64,000 nt of DNA from Atrina japonica (GCA_030159075.1 BROG01000073.1:186001-250000); one strand, 5' to 3'. Shown: positions 27,337 through 34,690, numbered from the stretch's first letter. Notes: generated from the sequence alone by a model not told the origin. Program-made: numbers and translations.

Positions 27337-30300
27337 AAGTTCATAAAATTATCCACGGCGAAGTAGATCTAAGTTGTTCAATAAAATGTTTTTGTAACAA
27401 AAACATTTTATTGAACAATTTAGATCTACTTCGCCGAGGATAATTTTATGAACTTTATATGGCTCTGTACACAGCATTTTAAAAAGGATTTATATATATA
27501 TATATATATATATATGAGTTTTTTAAATTCATCGGTCTTACCAGAAAAACTGGTAAATTTTACAAAAGTCCAATGAAATCTAAATATTTCACAAAATTAC
27601 ATCAAATGAAAATAATAAAGAAAACAATTATTATTTGTTGTTAGCTGACAAAATACATTAAATTAATCTGTTTTATCTGTGTCAAAAGTTTTGTGATCGC
27701 TTGCTGTGGTCTGTCAGTAAAACATGTGACTCACTAGCAGAAGGTCTGTGAATTCCCAGGTCATACCAAAGAACAAAAAAGAGGTACTGGTAGGGGACCA
27801 GTAGCCAGCTACATGTAGGACCAGTACAATGTAGCTGGTTATGGTGTAATTTGGTCTTTATTACATGTATGTACATGTATGTACCAAGATAATACTTTTT
27901 TTTCTTCTGTTTGAGAAAAATGTCCATCATCTCATGATTGAACTGAAAAAAGCAAACAAAATCTTGTTCTATATAACCGAAAGTAATTTTCAACTTGCCC
28001 TGACCAATAGGCTATTACATGTACAAGGCAAACAATGCACACGCAATATGACCCAACTTAATGTATGTATATTGTATATAACTAATTATATTGAGTGTTA
28101 ATTGCTGTCATCCATCCAATCATTTAGTTGACATTGTTTTCCTCAACACTTGACTGATTTTTAAAACATAGTCAATATTTTTAGCTTGACACTGGCTAGC
28201 TGTCCTTATTTTTTAATTTCGCAAAGCTAAAATTGAGCTTGGCCTGGGAGTCAAGCAAGTGGATTTGTCCTGCCCTGGTCTGTAGGATGACACTTGAAAT
28301 AAAGGACCCGATCATGTCTCAAAAGGTTTGTCATCTAAAAGTCAATACATTGACATCAGTTCATACATGTTAAAATTTGTGGCACTTTACCTAAAGCTCT
28401 CCAACTCCAATATAAGTAAAAAAATTTTGACGGAACCATCATTAAAAATTCAGTTGTTTGATATGCCCCAACTAGCAGTTTTAGAAATTGGTTGGTTGGT
28501 TGGTTGGTTGGTTGGTTGACTGGTTGGTTGGTTGGTTGGTTGGTTGGTCGGTTGGTTGGTTGGTTGGTTGGTTGGTCGGTCTGTTGTTAAAGTTTTATTT
28601 TCATCTTCTTCTTAATACATGAATTGGACTTAATTTCAGATTTTGGCAAGAAAAAAAATGGGCAAAACTCTCAAGAAAAATGTGGGTCAGGATTTTACTT
28701 TATATTTGGCCCAGGATGTGAAACATACAATAAAAATAAACAAACATAATTCTTGTAATATCCTTATTACAATTTACTGTTGAAAAGGAACTATAAGTAA
28801 ATAAACATTTCTTACCTGTTTACCCTTTGTATAAGCTTGGATAACGCTATGACATGCTGTGAAGACAAACTGATTGTTTACAGCCAAGCATGAGATGTTA
28901 TCTGGTTGACAATCACCTACAATGAAATTACAGATGTAGTTGTGGTATTTCTGTGACACTTCCCTAAATGTTTACACCAGATCAGAAGCTAACCAGACTA
29001 AGTATTTCTTAACAGCTATTACCCACTTTCAGTTTCAGCAAAACACAAAAACAAAATTTCAGAAATACAATGACACAAGATGAAATTTATGGTAACTACA
29101 ATGACCAGGGAATTTGAGCAAACATCTAAGGTGTAAGGTAAGCAGTAAATCAAGATGGTTCACTCCCACCAGAAAGTTTCAGCAAGTGACACCAGTTGGT
29201 AAGATAACAGTATTTTGGAACTACAAGGGTGGAATTATAACTGACATTTTATAGCAGTCAATCAATAACACTATCAATGTACAGCACCATGCCATAAAAT
29301 TACATCAGTTGCACTTAAAGCCGATAATCAGTGAGGGTTCGTGCCGATGCCTACTGTAACATGGGACATCACTTGCACTTACAGCCGATAAGCAGTGAGG
29401 GTTTGTGCCGATGCCTACTGTAACATGGGACATCATCACTTGATAACAGTGAGGGTTACAGCTACTGTAACATGGGACATCAGTGAGCCGGTGAGGGTTC
29501 GTGCCTACGATGGGACATACTTGCACTTACAGCCATAAGCAGGAGGGTTCGTGTCGATGCCACTGTTGCATCTTGCACTTACAGCCGATAAGCAGTGAGG
29601 GTTCATGCCTACTGATGACATCCCTACTGTAACATGGGACATCACTTGCACTTACAGCCGATAAGCAGTGAGGGTTTGTGCCGATGCCTACTGTAACATG
29701 GGACATCACTTGCACTTACAGCCGATAAGCAGTGAGGGTTCATGCCGATGCCTACTGTAACATGGGACATTTGCATACAGCCGATAAGCAGTTTCATGCC
29801 GATGCCTACTGTTGTCTCATCCGATAAGCAAGGGACATGCCTACTGTAACATGGGACATCGCTGCACTTACAGCCGATAAAGTGAGTTCATGCCGAGTAA
29901 AAATCTATACTTACATCCGATGTGCGGGTTTGGCCGATACTACTCATGGAACCCTTTCTTGACCTGGACAAGTTTTTCACATTTCAGGTCTCATCCAAAA
30001 GCATCACGTAAACATTAAAAATTACATCTGGCGGGTGGTATAGTCATGAATGTGACAAGTTTCAATTTTTTAAAGCAAAATACATAAAAGAGTATACCAT
30101 TTGTGATGAGTATACAGTGATGAATAAAATGTTTTTCCCATGCAGGTTGTCTTAATCGAAAAATGAGTAGAATCAACTGTAAGTTTACTCTGCCCTGACA
30201 AGTTATGTGAATCGGACAATACATGTACTTACTAATACCGACAATTCCAAGTCTTGAACACTGCAAAAGAAAAGTTGTTTACATGATCAATTTATAACTT

Positions 30301-33300
30301 ATTTATCCTTTATCTAGTATAAAAATGTCAAAATATGTACATGTGGTAGTGTAAATAAACCAATATACACACAATTAGAATGCTTAGTGATTCAATATTA
30401 CACACAATTAGAATGCTTAGTGATTCAATATTACACACATATTAGAATGCTTAGTGATTCAATATTACACACATATTAAAGCCACATTCTGGGGAGTTAT
30501 TTTCATAAATAAACTTTTCTTTACTCTCTTAATACGTATTCATATGAACTTTTGTTGTATTTTCAAAGTTCTATTCCAAATAATTAGTTAACACATTGAT
30601 CTATTTATAAACAGTAAGGTGTTGCCAGTAACGTGGTGACGTTCTACTGAGCATGTTGGTTTCACTGTCCAGGACAATCCAGACAAGTGGAACACCAATC
30701 AATGCTCTGGAACACTGTCCTGAGCAAGCAATTTAGCCATAAACTTACATGAATTATGTAAATTTTATCGACATCTTTGAAATAACTATTACCTGCCCTT
30801 GTAGATTCTATTGTACATGTACATGTAACATGTTCTGAGACTGTGCCACAACAGTACTCCTGCGGTAAATCAAGCACACACTTTATATCACTTATTCACC
30901 AGGATAAATATAAGAATTCCTACCAAATTTCCCTAATAACTCCATTAATACATTGAATTTTTAAAAAAAAAATTCATTTTCATCGGTTTGGAATGGTTTC
31001 CTAATGAAAATGTCAAAAATTACAATAATGTCAAAAATTACAATAACGTCCCTAAAATGTGACTTTAACATGTACATGTAATACTATAAGATGACCATCA
31101 TGAGTTGTCAGAAGACAACAAAGCCCATCGAAATGGGTGTAAATGTTCAAAATAGATATTTCACCCACAACTGTCAGGTTTTAAGGCCAAAGAACTTCAG
31201 CTCAGTTTAATAATTTTGAAATGTAGGTCTAAGTTCTTGGTCAAGGTCAAAAGTAAAGGTACCATATGAAAGCTATTGTCATAAGGAATCTATATGTGGA
31301 ATATCAAAGCCCTATCCCTCAAGGTTTTAAAGATGTAGCCAAGGTTTAAGTTTTTCAAAAGTAGGTCAAAGTCCAAGGTTACTAGGTAAAAGGTCAAGGC
31401 ACCAAATGAAAGCTTTTGTCATAAGGAATCTAAATGTGAAATATAAAAGCCCTGTCATTTGCGGCTAAAAAGATATAGGCCAGATTAAAGTTTTTGTCCA
31501 TGGATGCCAATGACAATGACACAGGGGTGTTGCATTCGCTCTCCGGACTTAGATTTGAATCAAACTTTGATGTCACATACATTACTTTTGTTACAGGCAT
31601 CAGTTTAAATTTTTGGTATTTTTGTTTTGCATTTTCATTTTTCTTATGTTCACAATAAGTTTATGTTTTTCTATGCAAATACAGTGTAACCTGTCTTGAG
31701 AGGCACTCCTGTTGGTAAAAATGTGGTCTCTCAAGACAGAGGGTCTCTCACAAAATGATTAATCTATAGGATTACTTAACTTAGTGGTTTTAAAAATATG
31801 GTCTCAAAAAACAGGTGGTCTGTCAAGACAGGTTCCACTGTAATGTTTTTATTCCTACATGACTCAAAGTAAAATAGAACAGCAAAATGTTGTGTTACAA
31901 ATAGTTTTTGTGATAGCCATGTCTAGTAAAATTATAGGAATTTGCTGCAAGACCAGGTTCCTGTATAAACTGGTGTCAGGTAATATCAACACCAAGTAAA
32001 TTTAGGTTGAAATTCTGTCACGATTTTAATTTACTTGATTTGGTAAAATCTAACACGTTTGATGATTGGTTTACTATAAATGCACAAGTATTTAGACTAG
32101 ATGGGGACAGCCCACATACCTGAAGGACTATTACTCCCAAGGCCCGTTACTCCGAACACCAAAGGCCCGTTACTCCAAAAAATCTGCATTATGTTGTTTC
32201 TGCCAATTTTATGGGGTTTAAGATAACCTTGTGACCTGATGACCGTGGCCTATATTCTATCAATAGCTGTTTCGGACTTCGTTGCCGTGCTGCTGGCCAT
32301 TTATGTTTCTTAAACAAATCTTTTTTGTATTGTTTGACTTTTTTTGTTTGTTTCGTTGTAGCATTCTTTTTTCATTTTACTATCTCCAAACATCAGGCCT
32401 CCTTTTTCCTGATTTGAAACACCTCCCACTTACCCTCGTATATTTTTTACTGATCATGTTTTTACCTCAGTGTCGAATCCTCATTTTAGTGATAATCTTT
32501 ACTCCCTTACCCCTCGTTCATTTTTTAGTGTAAGAACAAAAATGTGATAAGGTGTTTGCATGATACTTATTCGTGCATTGTGCGGTAGTGAGATATCGTG
32601 GTAATGCAATTGCACGAAGGTGTGCGTATTAGTGAGATGGTGTGTTTGCATAAACGTGTAGTATGGTGTCCTAATGGGTTCATGTGTAAAAGCATAATGG
32701 GGCGTTTGTAAAACACTTAATAACTTCCTATCGCGTAAACACGCTTTTATGCTAATGTGCCTTTGCAAATTTGTAACAATTAAACAAGAGCTCTGCAAAA
32801 CGGGACATTCCCTCATGATATTGGCTAAAGGTGACCTTGACCTTGGACCCCGTGACTCTAAATCAAAAGGATTCCTCCTCTCATCATGAACAATGTGCAT
32901 GTGAAGTTTGAAAGTGATCGAGCAAAAACTGTAGCCTATAGTGTGCCCACAAGGAAAAGTGTCACGGACGCCCTCACGTACATGTACATACCCACCCACT
33001 CACCTAACCACGCTGTTGCGAGAAGATAAAAAGTGTGAGCGATAGCAAGTTAGCGCCACCTCAACAGTGTTTTACAAACGACCCGTTGGGCTGTTACAGT
33101 GACCCCTGGGGACACCGAATAAAAGGGTGTTCTTGAGTGTTTTCACAAAGACTCCTTCCCTCTGTCACACATGGCCCTAACGGTGCACCATAACAGCTAA
33201 GTTACTCTTCAGAAATTGAACATTATGTGCACTTTTTTGGAGTAACGGGTTTTCAGACCATCGGGCCATCAGGGTAACAGGCCTTTGGAGTATTGGGCCT

Positions 33301-33788
33301 TCAGAGTATCAGACCTTCGGAGTAACAGGCATTTGGGCTACCGGGCTGTAACCAGAAAAGATAAAGGATAAACTTTTTTCTTATTTAATTATATCAGTTA
33401 AATATTTTTATTTTGACGATTGGTTGCTTTACAAATTCATTTTGAAATTCATTACCAAATATACATGTGTATGGCTCAGACTAAAGTAAATTTCTCAAGA
33501 GATATTTATTGATTCTCTGCTGATATTGCCTGTTCATGTGCCAAAATACCTGATGCCGAAAAGTTAAGTGCCGAAGTTACTTATACAAGTGCCGAAATTA
33601 CTCGGTGCCGATATTACTTCATCTGTTTATTTCTATAGACTTACATTGTATGTGTGGAATGCCTTGCCTACACATGTGATAACATAATTTTCTTTATGTC
33701 TTTGATGATAACGCACCGCCAGTGGTACATGATCACTGACAAAACCTAGAGCCCTATATCCTTGAAAAATTTTACTTCCACTCGTCAT
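1428..33788 (-). CDS. WDR36: WD repeat-containing protein 36 (Utp21), complete gene, 20 coding exons
   Basis: Utp21/WDR36 is a nucleolar protein of the small-subunit processome (UTP-B part) and acts in pre-rRNA cleavage and 18S rRNA maturation. I assembled 20 coding exons by hand (33645-33788, 30233-30260, 28816-28916, 26655-26772, 26237-26424, 25486-25618, 25175-25350, 22610-22730, 21945-22094, 18430-18590, 18028-18142, 16714-16879, 15139-15247, 13588-13667, 11421-11629, 10653-10807, 9556-9678, 5546-5624, 4864-5051, 1428-1577). All introns are GT-AG, all phases agree, and the sum is 2694 nt = 897 residues plus stop; the human 895-residue form is nearly the same length. Residues about 20-660 form the WD-repeat double propeller ([29 protein letters not shown], all close to human). 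An acidic linker follows at about 672-680, then the Utp21 C-terminal domain (about 690-897). An in-frame TAA 15 nt before the ATG supports the start. The gene is transcribed away from the F-box/LRR gene. I see no frameshift or broken exon. Confidence 0.96.
2390..3350. repeat. diverged tandem repeat, about 120-165 bp units
   Basis: About seven degenerate units share GGAAATAACTCCCATAAGG, then GACTTTTTTGTAGATCTTTG and GATAATGTCAAAAAACAT. It lies in the intron between exons 19 and 20. The AAATAACTC motif is, from memory, common in bivalve dispersed repeats. Confidence 0.75.
3351..4863. other. intron sequence, nothing recognised
   Basis: This is the 5' half of the WDR36 exon 19-20 intron. It is AT-rich with no exon, RNA gene, clear repeat or transposon end that I could find. 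Confidence 0.5.
4864..5051 (-). CDS. WDR36: WDR36 coding exon 19 (residues 786-848)
   Basis: It encodes [20 protein letters not shown] and NAYLALFLK, matching human SGPSGIETELRSLSPDCGGS and QAYLALFLK. Donor GTGAGT, phase 0 exit. Confidence 0.96.
5546..5624 (-). CDS. WDR36: WDR36 coding exon 18 (residues 760-786)
   Basis: It encodes [18 protein letters not shown], a helix-forming part of the Utp21 domain with low identity to human. It is supported by the phase fit between exons 17 and 19 and by TTTCAG/GTAAGT boundaries. Confidence 0.88.
5751..5775. repeat. (AG)n microsatellite
   Basis: About 12 uninterrupted AG dinucleotides. Confidence 0.9.
6465..6890. repeat. two-copy dispersed repeat with GGACAGACGGACAG tail
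   Basis: Two direct copies of about 150 bp (near 6475-6625 and 6660-6800) share ATCCTGTGGA, ATGCACACCTCCATT and ACCTACAAAATATTAAAGCT. The block ends in GACAGACGGACAGACAGG and a C-rich tract. It is likely a mollusc-type dispersed repeat. The flanks 5776-6464 and 6891-7093 show nothing. Confidence 0.6.
7094..8100. repeat. 57-bp tandem array, about 16 copies
   Basis: The unit contains GCCACTGTCATGTAGGGCGG and CATATACATAATTACTTAAA. Outer copies are regular. Copies at about 7255-7400 and 7590-7740 are scrambled by internal deletions and partial re-duplications. The 57-bp period (19 codons) explains the repetitive open frame on the minus strand. Confidence 0.9.
8115..9064. mobile_element. pogo/Tigger-like non-autonomous element, copy 1
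   Basis: The left TIR CAGTGAACCCGCTTTACAAC and the right end TAAAGAGGGTTCACT are inverted and flanked by TA. The interior is non-coding. It is homologous along its length to 47849-49058. CAGT-N-AACC ends with TA duplication are typical of pogo/Tigger DNA transposons; no transposase remains. Confidence 0.75.
9063..9132. repeat. (TA)n microsatellite
   Basis: About 70 bp of TA repeats sit between the pogo-like element and a SINE. The same TA tract resumes right of the SINE (9405-9420), so the SINE probably landed inside it. Confidence 0.9.
9133..9404 (-). mobile_element. tRNA-derived SINE, family A, copy 1
   Basis: On the minus strand the head GCCGGCCTGGCTCAGTCAGC is an A-box-like tRNA 5' part, followed by TTCGAATCC as B box. 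The body has GGTTGGTTTCCTGTC, GATGAGACAGTAAAA and AGTAGGTGTCAGCA, and the tail GGGATGTTAAACTACAATAA. It matches 14763-15017. Confidence 0.8.
9556..9678 (-). CDS. WDR36: WDR36 coding exon 17 (residues 719-759)
   Basis: It encodes [19 protein letters not shown] (human NKPKEPPKVPKSAPFFIPT) and then a charged [10 protein letters not shown] tail. Acceptor TTGTAG, donor GTAATA, phase 0 on both sides. Confidence 0.96.
9679..10652. other. WDR36 intron 16, nothing recognised
   Basis: AT-rich intron between exons 17 and 16 with no array, transposon end or RNA gene seen. Confidence 0.5.
10653..10807 (-). CDS. WDR36: WDR36 coding exon 16 (residues 667-718)
   Basis: An acidic linker [10 protein letters not shown] is followed by the start of the Utp21 domain: [15 protein letters not shown] and LMNLDEIK, almost the human sequence. 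Acceptor CACAG, donor GTGAGAA, phase 0 exit. Confidence 0.95.
11421..11629 (-). CDS. WDR36: WDR36 coding exon 15 (residues 597-667)
   Basis: It encodes the last blade, [31 protein letters not shown], then LPPDYEP. The acceptor region (AACAG before 11629) belongs to the degenerate array that fills the upstream intron. Donor GTAAGCC, phase 1 exit. Confidence 0.95.
11630..12250. repeat. degenerate 45-60 bp array starting at the exon 15 acceptor
   Basis: The unit has RACCYRTAAACNGTTTACA and CAGTGACTTTATAACTA; about 11 copies. The first copy (CCAACCTGTTAACAATT) is the real acceptor of WDR36 exon 15, and the next copy lies 49 bp away. Confidence 0.85.
12499..13150. repeat. tandem pair of foldback units, about 320 bp each
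   Basis: Each unit starts with an inverted repeat: ATTGCCCTGGTTGTAGGGAG against CTCCCCACAACCAGGGCAAT in the first (12499-12645), and GCTCTGGTTGTAGGGAG against CTCCCTATAACCAGGGC in the second (12820-12952). Both continue with AATCAATAAAGACTGTCAA and end CTCTCAACCAATCC. Confidence 0.8.
13588..13667 (-). CDS. WDR36: WDR36 coding exon 14 (residues 571-597)
   Basis: This is a canonical WD blade, [14 protein letters not shown], ending [10 protein letters not shown] (human SIRTWDLPSG). The donor GTAATT follows 13588; phase 2 exit. Confidence 0.95.
14035..14762. repeat. 46-bp tandem array, about 15 copies (left part)
   Basis: The unit is GGTCATTATGACCTCAGTTT then GCCGCTKATTTGTATRGTTA. It contains the small palindrome GGTCATTATGACC. 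The array is interrupted by a SINE and resumes at 15017-15115. Confidence 0.9.
14763..15017 (+). mobile_element. tRNA-derived SINE, family A, copy 2
   Basis: The head GCCGGCCTTTCTCAGTCGG is followed by GGGTTCAATTCCAG as B box, body GGTTGGTTTCCTGTC and GATGAGACAGTAAAA, and tail GGGACATTAAACAACAATAA. It sits inside the 46-bp array, so it is younger than the array. Confidence 0.82.
15017..15115. repeat. 46-bp tandem array, right part beyond the SINE
   Basis: Two copies of the unit of 14035-14762 follow the SINE tail, showing that the array was one block before insertion. Confidence 0.85.
15139..15247 (-). CDS. WDR36: WDR36 coding exon 13 (residues 534-570)
   Basis: It encodes [17 protein letters not shown] and VVRDFTG, aligned with human LGLALDDFSISVLDIET and IVREFSG. 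Acceptor TTTCAG, donor GTAAGAT, phase 0 exit. Confidence 0.94.
15248..16283. other. WDR36 intron 12, left part, nothing recognised
   Basis: Unique AT-rich intron sequence with a T/G-rich stretch near 16195-16245. No gene or repeat was recognised. Confidence 0.5.
16284..16420. mobile_element. short palindromic MITE, family B, copy 1
   Basis: The left end GGGCCTGGCACCATAAAACT and the right end CAAGTGTTATGCTGCTGGGC are imperfect inverted repeats. The interior TCTGATTGGCT and the ends match 37899-38046. Confidence 0.7.
16714..16879 (-). CDS. WDR36: WDR36 coding exon 12 (residues 479-534)
   Basis: It encodes [25 protein letters not shown] and QILLHRD, matching human SVRGVAVDGLNQLTVTTG, LKFWNFK and MLLHRD. 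Acceptor TTATAG, donor GTAAACA, phase 2 exit. Confidence 0.95.
17154..17763. repeat. 37-bp tandem array, about 16 copies
   Basis: The unit is CCCAGGGCTCCCAGGTGTAA then TCCAGACAGAGTACATA. Several units are truncated to CCCAGGTGTTA. It is unusually GC-rich for this window. Confidence 0.92.
17795..18027 (-). repeat. 52-bp array copying the WDR36 exon 11 donor
   Basis: Four units contain TATCTACCTGATRGATTTCC, the reverse of exon 11 end plus its GTAGATA donor, followed by ATAACAACCATGGTAAATGT. Donor-equivalent junctions fall at 17976/17975, 17924/17923, 17872/17871 and 17820/17819, exact 52-bp steps from the real one at 18028/18027. Confidence 0.9.
18028..18142 (-). CDS. WDR36: WDR36 coding exon 11 (residues 441-479)
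   Basis: It encodes [20 protein letters not shown] and MQSGICRGS. The donor CAG|GTAGATA at 18028/18027, with about 25 nt of exon, is copied four more times downstream at exact 52-bp steps (see the array at 17795-18027). Confidence 0.94.
18430..18590 (-). CDS. WDR36: WDR36 coding exon 10 (residues 387-440)
   Basis: It opens the second propeller with [15 protein letters not shown], nearly identical to human ARESDWDGIIACHQG, then [18 protein letters not shown]. Acceptor TTATAG, donor GTAATAA, phase 0 exit. Confidence 0.95.
18591..19164. other. WDR36 intron 9, exon-proximal part
   Basis: Single-copy AT-rich sequence. A 152-codon plus-strand open frame here has no recognisable domain and crosses exon 10 on the opposite strand. 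Confidence 0.5.
19165..20335. repeat. three diverged direct repeats, about 370-400 bp each
   Basis: Shared blocks are ATCAGTTTTCTACA, AACTTCACAAA, ACGTGTACATCCAACACRC, GTTTACCRCGG and a terminal ATGYAATTCAGARATA. Copies lie near 19165-19500, 19590-19870 and 19980-20300. The following 20336-21200 shows nothing. Confidence 0.65.
21205..21810. repeat. 32-33 bp tandem array, about 19 copies
   Basis: The unit is CACCAGATGAGGTAATCC followed by a variable spacer such as TCAGTATCCCTAAA or CAAGTGTCTTAAAA. Subfamilies are clustered, which suggests growth by local slippage. Confidence 0.92.
21945..22094 (-). CDS. WDR36: WDR36 coding exon 9 (residues 337-387)
   Basis: It encodes [20 protein letters not shown], a lysine-rich loop, and MPPITHFSA, matching human SQDGTLQSFS, KFNKSLG and LPPITKFAA. 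This is the inter-propeller region. Phase 1 in and out. Confidence 0.94.
22610..22730 (-). CDS. WDR36: WDR36 coding exon 8 (residues 297-337)
   Basis: It begins [12 protein letters not shown] and runs to GHSAPP and [11 protein letters not shown], aligned with human IWIFDGPTGEGR and ILSASQDG. It lies directly downstream of the 2.3 kb array in the preceding intron. Donor GTAATT, phase 1. Confidence 0.95.
22785..25062. repeat. 47-bp tandem array, about 48 copies, 2.3 kb
   Basis: The unit is TTAAATTATAACTTGAGACA, then TTATCTGGACATACAGTAAT and TCCAGYC. Variants alternate (AATTCCAG or GACTCCAG; CCTT or TCTT) and at least one higher-order block is repeated. It fills most of the intron between WDR36 exons 8 and 7. 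Confidence 0.95.
25175..25350 (-). CDS. WDR36: WDR36 coding exon 7 (residues 238-296)
   Basis: It encodes [19 protein letters not shown] and ADNSLK, matching human GHIGLWDLE, NAHSTAIAGL and ADNALR. The acceptor TTTCAG has a strong pyrimidine tract; donor GTAAGAA; phase 0 exit. Confidence 0.95.
25486..25618 (-). CDS. WDR36: WDR36 coding exon 6 (residues 194-238)
   Basis: It encodes a blade with [17 protein letters not shown] and FRQDWGPVT, close to human FRQDWGPIT. Acceptor TTGTAG, donor GTGAAT, leaves in phase 1. Confidence 0.95.
25619..26236. other. WDR36 intron 5, nothing recognised
   Basis: Single-copy, AT-rich, with a TTTGTTTTG-rich tract at about 25785-25820. Confidence 0.5.
26237..26424 (-). 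CDS. WDR36: WDR36 coding exon 5 (residues 131-193)
   Basis: It contains [13 protein letters not shown], identical to human WDR36, then QLWNI and a GW turn (FQGWNSPVT). Acceptor TTAAAG, donor GTAAAT, leaves in phase 0. Confidence 0.96.
26655..26772 (-). CDS. WDR36: WDR36 coding exon 4 (residues 92-131)
   Basis: This is a WD blade: YEGHESDVH supplies the GH pair and VKVWD the closing WD. It matches human FKGHKAEIH..PFGDHIISVD. Acceptor TTGCAG, donor GTAATT, leaves in phase 1. Confidence 0.94.
26821..27278. mobile_element. pogo/Tigger-like MITE, 458 bp
   Basis: The left end CAGTCAAACCTGCCTTAAAG and the right end AAAACAGTTTTGACGG are inverted and flanked by TA at 26819-26820 and 27279-27280. 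Internal copies of RGCCACCTGT occur on both sides. Confidence 0.65.
27298..27332. repeat. (TA)n microsatellite
   Basis: TA repeat that directly abuts the palindrome to its right. A second TA tract lies at about 27491-27514. Confidence 0.9.
27333..27459. repeat. near-perfect 127-bp palindrome
   Basis: Two 61-nt arms around a 5-nt centre (GTAAC) differ at only two positions. The outer end is TATAAAGTTCATAAAATTAT. It could be a foldback MITE or a hairpin-forming RNA locus. Confidence 0.9.
27515..28486. other. WDR36 intron 3, right part, nothing recognised
   Basis: Single-copy, AT-rich intron. A short direct repeat around CAGTAGCCAGCTACATGTAG is present near 27800-27840. No other feature was seen. 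Confidence 0.45.
28487..28585. repeat. (TTGG)n microsatellite
   Basis: About 24 tetranucleotide units of GGTT with a few C substitutions. Confidence 0.92.
28816..28916 (-). CDS. WDR36: WDR36 coding exon 3 (residues 58-91)
   Basis: It encodes [19 protein letters not shown] and a tail TKGKQ, a propeller blade strand set. The acceptor is TTGTAG and the donor GTAAGAA. It enters in phase 1 and leaves in phase 0. Confidence 0.92.
29305..29965 (-). repeat. 64-bp tandem array derived from a SINE body
   Basis: The unit has CAGTGAGGGTTCGTGCCGAT, then GCCTACTGTAACATGGGACA. This resembles SINE family A read in reverse (CAGTGAAGGTTCTTTAATAT, then CACCTACTGAGACATGGAAC). The right edge runs into a SINE-like GGTCTCATCCAAAAGCA. 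Several copies are truncated. Confidence 0.75.
30233..30260 (-). CDS. WDR36: WDR36 coding exon 2, 28-nt microexon (residues 49-58)
   Basis: The acceptor is TTTTGCAG before 30260 and the donor GTAAGTA after 30233. It encodes CSRLGIVGI plus one base of the next codon. It is needed to join HTYN of exon 1 to the exon starting GDCQPDN; the join lines up with human KLSLVAVS. Confidence 0.85.
30355..30480. repeat. 35-bp tandem array, about 3.5 copies
   Basis: The unit is CAATATTACACACAATTAGA then ATGCTTAGTGATT. Confidence 0.9.
31115..31560. repeat. dispersed repeat with two internal units of about 165 bp
   Basis: GAAAGCTNTTGTCATAAGGA, ATCTAWATGTGRAATATNAA and AGCCCTRTC occur twice, with AGGTCAARG blocks between. 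I recall this as a common bivalve dispersed repeat; no coding capacity. Confidence 0.6.
31682..31840. mobile_element. pogo/Tigger-like MITE, 159 bp
   Basis: The left end CAGTGTAACCTGTCTTGAGA and the right end TCAAGACAGGTTCCACTG are inverted and flanked by TA on both sides. TIR style is that of 8115-9064. Confidence 0.8.
32115..33350. mobile_element. foldback-type element with TIRs made of short sub-repeats
   Basis: The left end has tandem GGCCCGTTACTCCRAA motifs (32150-32180). The right end (33230-33345) has the inverse, TTTTTTGGAGTAACGGG and then GGTAACAGGCCTTTGGAGTA, GTATCAGACCTTCGGAGTAA. The core of about 1 kb has no transposase. A stretch at 32790-32960 (GTGACCTTGACCTTGGAC, AAGTGATCGAGCAAAAACTG) resembles another dispersed repeat. 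Confidence 0.65.
33645..33788 (-). CDS. WDR36: WDR36 coding exon 1 (residues 1-48)
   Basis: The ATG at 33788-33786 has a purine at -3 and an in-frame TAA 15 nt upstream. The exon reads FQGYRALGF and [10 protein letters not shown], the conserved entry into the first propeller. The donor GTAAGT follows 33645; phase 0. The transcription start was not located. Confidence 0.93.
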
Positions 33789-34432
33789 TTCACTGATTCT
33801 TTAGATATCTATCACATCTCCTTGTTTTCAGTTTTCACGTGTAGTCCAGTTTAGTTACCGGATGTTGAAGATTTATACTAATTTTCGACTTCACATCGCT
33901 TGCAATTCCACACGGATTTCCTTTATTGTTAAAGGTTACATGTTAAATCAATTTTTATTTATTGTTGGTTTTTATTTTATCTACGATTTGATAGCTTGAA
34001 TTAGTGATAAATGGGTAAAATTAAATATATCGAAGAAAACTAAATATATATCCGGCAATATCGAATCCGGTTTTATTCCCCCCCACAAGGGCAGGTAACC
34101 GCTAGTCAGACTTTTGTTTTGTCATTGTTAAACCAAGTTTATTTGTTCAGAGATATCGTTCTTCGATGTGATCAGGTAAAACACACAGAGATTTCATTTG
34201 TATTACTTCACAGAAAAATTCATTACATTTGGAACGTTAAACACACCCGATTTCAGATAGGCCTTGTTGGCTAGTCACAACACCATTACAGACGCATAAC
34301 AATAACATATTCATTTTCACCCATATTAATGCTTCCTTCTTGTAAAGACCAATTGGCAATTATTTGTCACGCTTGTTTCTGTCAGCTATGAATACAAAAA
34401 TGTGCACTTAGATATGATGACACAGTGAAGCC

Positions 34433-34690
34433 ATGACAGTAATTTCTGGTGTATGTCATTGTATCAGGTATGTGTCACTTTGTCAGGTGTGTTATTGTGT
34501 CAGGTGTGTGTCACTGTGTAAGGTGTGTGTCACTGTCAGGTGTGTGTCAGGTGTCACTGTCAGGTGTATGTATCACTGTATAAAGTGTCACTTTGTCAGG
34601 TGTGCTATTGTGTCAGGTATGTGTCACTGTATCAGGTATGTGTCACTGTGTCAGGTGTGTGTGTCTCTGTGTCAGGTGTGTGTTCTTTAG
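34433..34690 (+). repeat. irregular 18-24 bp array, CACTGTGTCAGGTGTGTG
   Basis: About 12 units of GTCAGGTGTGTGTCACTGT with variable length, lying in the divergent intergenic region. Confidence 0.88.
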
